In this document: in pieces, positions 13,071 through 13,385 of the stretch
How the letters are laid out: each line of letters opens with the position of its first letter
Position numbering within the stretch: the first letter of the stretch is position 1
Assembly: GCA_002709185.1 (NCBI GenBank)
Contig: PAQB01000003.1
Span: forward strand, 1-13,385
From: Flavobacteriaceae bacterium
GTDB taxonomy: Bacteria > Bacteroidota > Bacteroidia > Flavobacteriales > Flavobacteriaceae
Length of the DNA stretch: 13,385 bases
Reading direction: 5' to 3'
Made by a program: the position numbers and the translations under genes
Notes under the pieces: model-generated
What the model saw: only the letters and a program-made list of their open reading frames with translations
Database searches by the model: none
Told to the model about the DNA's origin: nothing

Positions 13071-13385
13071 ATGTATTTGATTTTTGATACCGAAACCACA
13101 GGTCTTCCCAAGCGTTGGAAGGCTCCAATAACAGATACGGATAATTGGCCACGATGTGTTCAGATTGCCTGGCAACTACACGACGATCAGGGGGTTTGCT
13201 TAGAGCATTGTGATTTTCTAATTCGCCCTGATGGTTTTAACATCCCTTATGATGCCGAGAAAATTCACGGTATTTCTACAGCCTTGGCGTTAGCTGAAGG
13301 TGTTTCACTTATTTCAGTGCTTGAAAAATTTAATGAAGCGCTTGACAAGGCTAAATTTGTAGTGGGTCAGAATGTAGGTTTTGAT
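13071..13385 (+). CDS. DNA polymerase III alpha-type protein, N-terminal DEDD exonuclease domain (partial)
   Basis: The first 105 codons of a gene cut by the right edge. The protein starts MYLIFDTETTGLPK, the Exo I motif of DEDDh 3'-5' exonucleases (D6 and E8). It continues with CVQIAWQLHD and KIHGIS, and reaches the Exo II region NVGFD at residues 101-105, the final base triplet of the window. From memory, Flavobacteriaceae encode a DnaE of about 1,400-1,500 residues whose N-terminus is this kind of proofreading domain, and the segment KRWKAPITDTDNWPR after Exo I is familiar from those proteins. The polymerase part itself is not visible, so a stand-alone exonuclease cannot be excluded. ATG 13071 is the natural start, directly before the Exo I strand. 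Confidence 0.82.
   Translation, partial: MYLIFDTETTGLPKRWKAPITDTDNWPRCVQIAWQLHDDQGVCLEHCDFLIRPDGFNIPYDAEKIHGISTALALAEGVSLISVLEKFNEALDKAKFVVGQNVGFD

Noticed and set aside
1..13385. CRISPR array, transposon, prophage, tRNA or rRNA genes
   Set aside because: No regularly spaced repeats, transposase, integrase, terminal inverted repeats, cloverleaf or rRNA-like sequence was seen on either strand.

Overview
The window is A+T-rich chromosomal DNA that looks like a marine-type member of the Bacteroidota, most probably Flavobacteriaceae. The reasons are: several upstream regions carry the Bacteroidota -7 promoter element TAnnTTTG; starts lack Shine-Dalgarno sequences and several are TTG or GTG; ribosomal protein bS16 has a long Ala/Glu-rich tail; a DnaE-type protein begins with a DEDD exonuclease domain; and the secreted protein at the left edge has flavobacterial-style beta-sandwich modules. 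The content is largely housekeeping. No phage, IS, CRISPR, tRNA or rRNA is visible.

Layout. 4-1092 (-) is a secreted multidomain protein that stops inside what looks like an unfinished domain. 1424-3165 (+) is a PhoB/PhoR-like two-component pair with overlapping genes and a direct repeat upstream. 3205-4839 (+) is trmB, a LysE-family exporter and an alkyltransferase-like DNA repair protein (reactive Cys replaced by Ala). 4897-7672 (+) is a very tight four-gene run: Mrp-type Fe-S carrier ATPase, NifU C-terminal scaffold, TrxB-like ferredoxin-NADP reductase and an adrenodoxin-type [2Fe-2S] ferredoxin. It reads as an Fe-S cluster and electron-transfer operon. It converges, with only 2 nt between stop codons, on a minus-strand block: SGNH esterase (7675-8400), glutaryl-CoA-dehydrogenase-like enzyme (8421-9599), trmN6-like tRNA methyltransferase (9680-10396), rimM (10396-10923) and rpsP (10982-11494). 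A strong intrinsic terminator sits between rpsP and rimM, almost touching the rimM start. Right of rpsP lie a plus-strand lipoprotein (11638-12108), a minus-strand secreted or lipoprotein gene (12143-12736), a 334-nt gap, and the first 105 codons of a DNA polymerase III alpha-type protein running off the right end.

Functional links. RNA modification and ribosome maturation genes occur twice (trmB; rpsP-rimM-trmN6). The Mrp-Nfu-FNR-Fdx run is the best-integrated module: a scaffold, a carrier ATPase and an NADPH-driven electron supply in one transcript. The most notable points are that the Mrp protein has a single cysteine and lacks the usual CxxC, the rpsP/rimM attenuator-like terminator, the rpsP leader hairpin, two closely matching promoter/leader segments before trmB and mrp, and the apparent truncation at the left edge. 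I do not see a convincing wholly new system; most findings are regulatory or family-variant observations.
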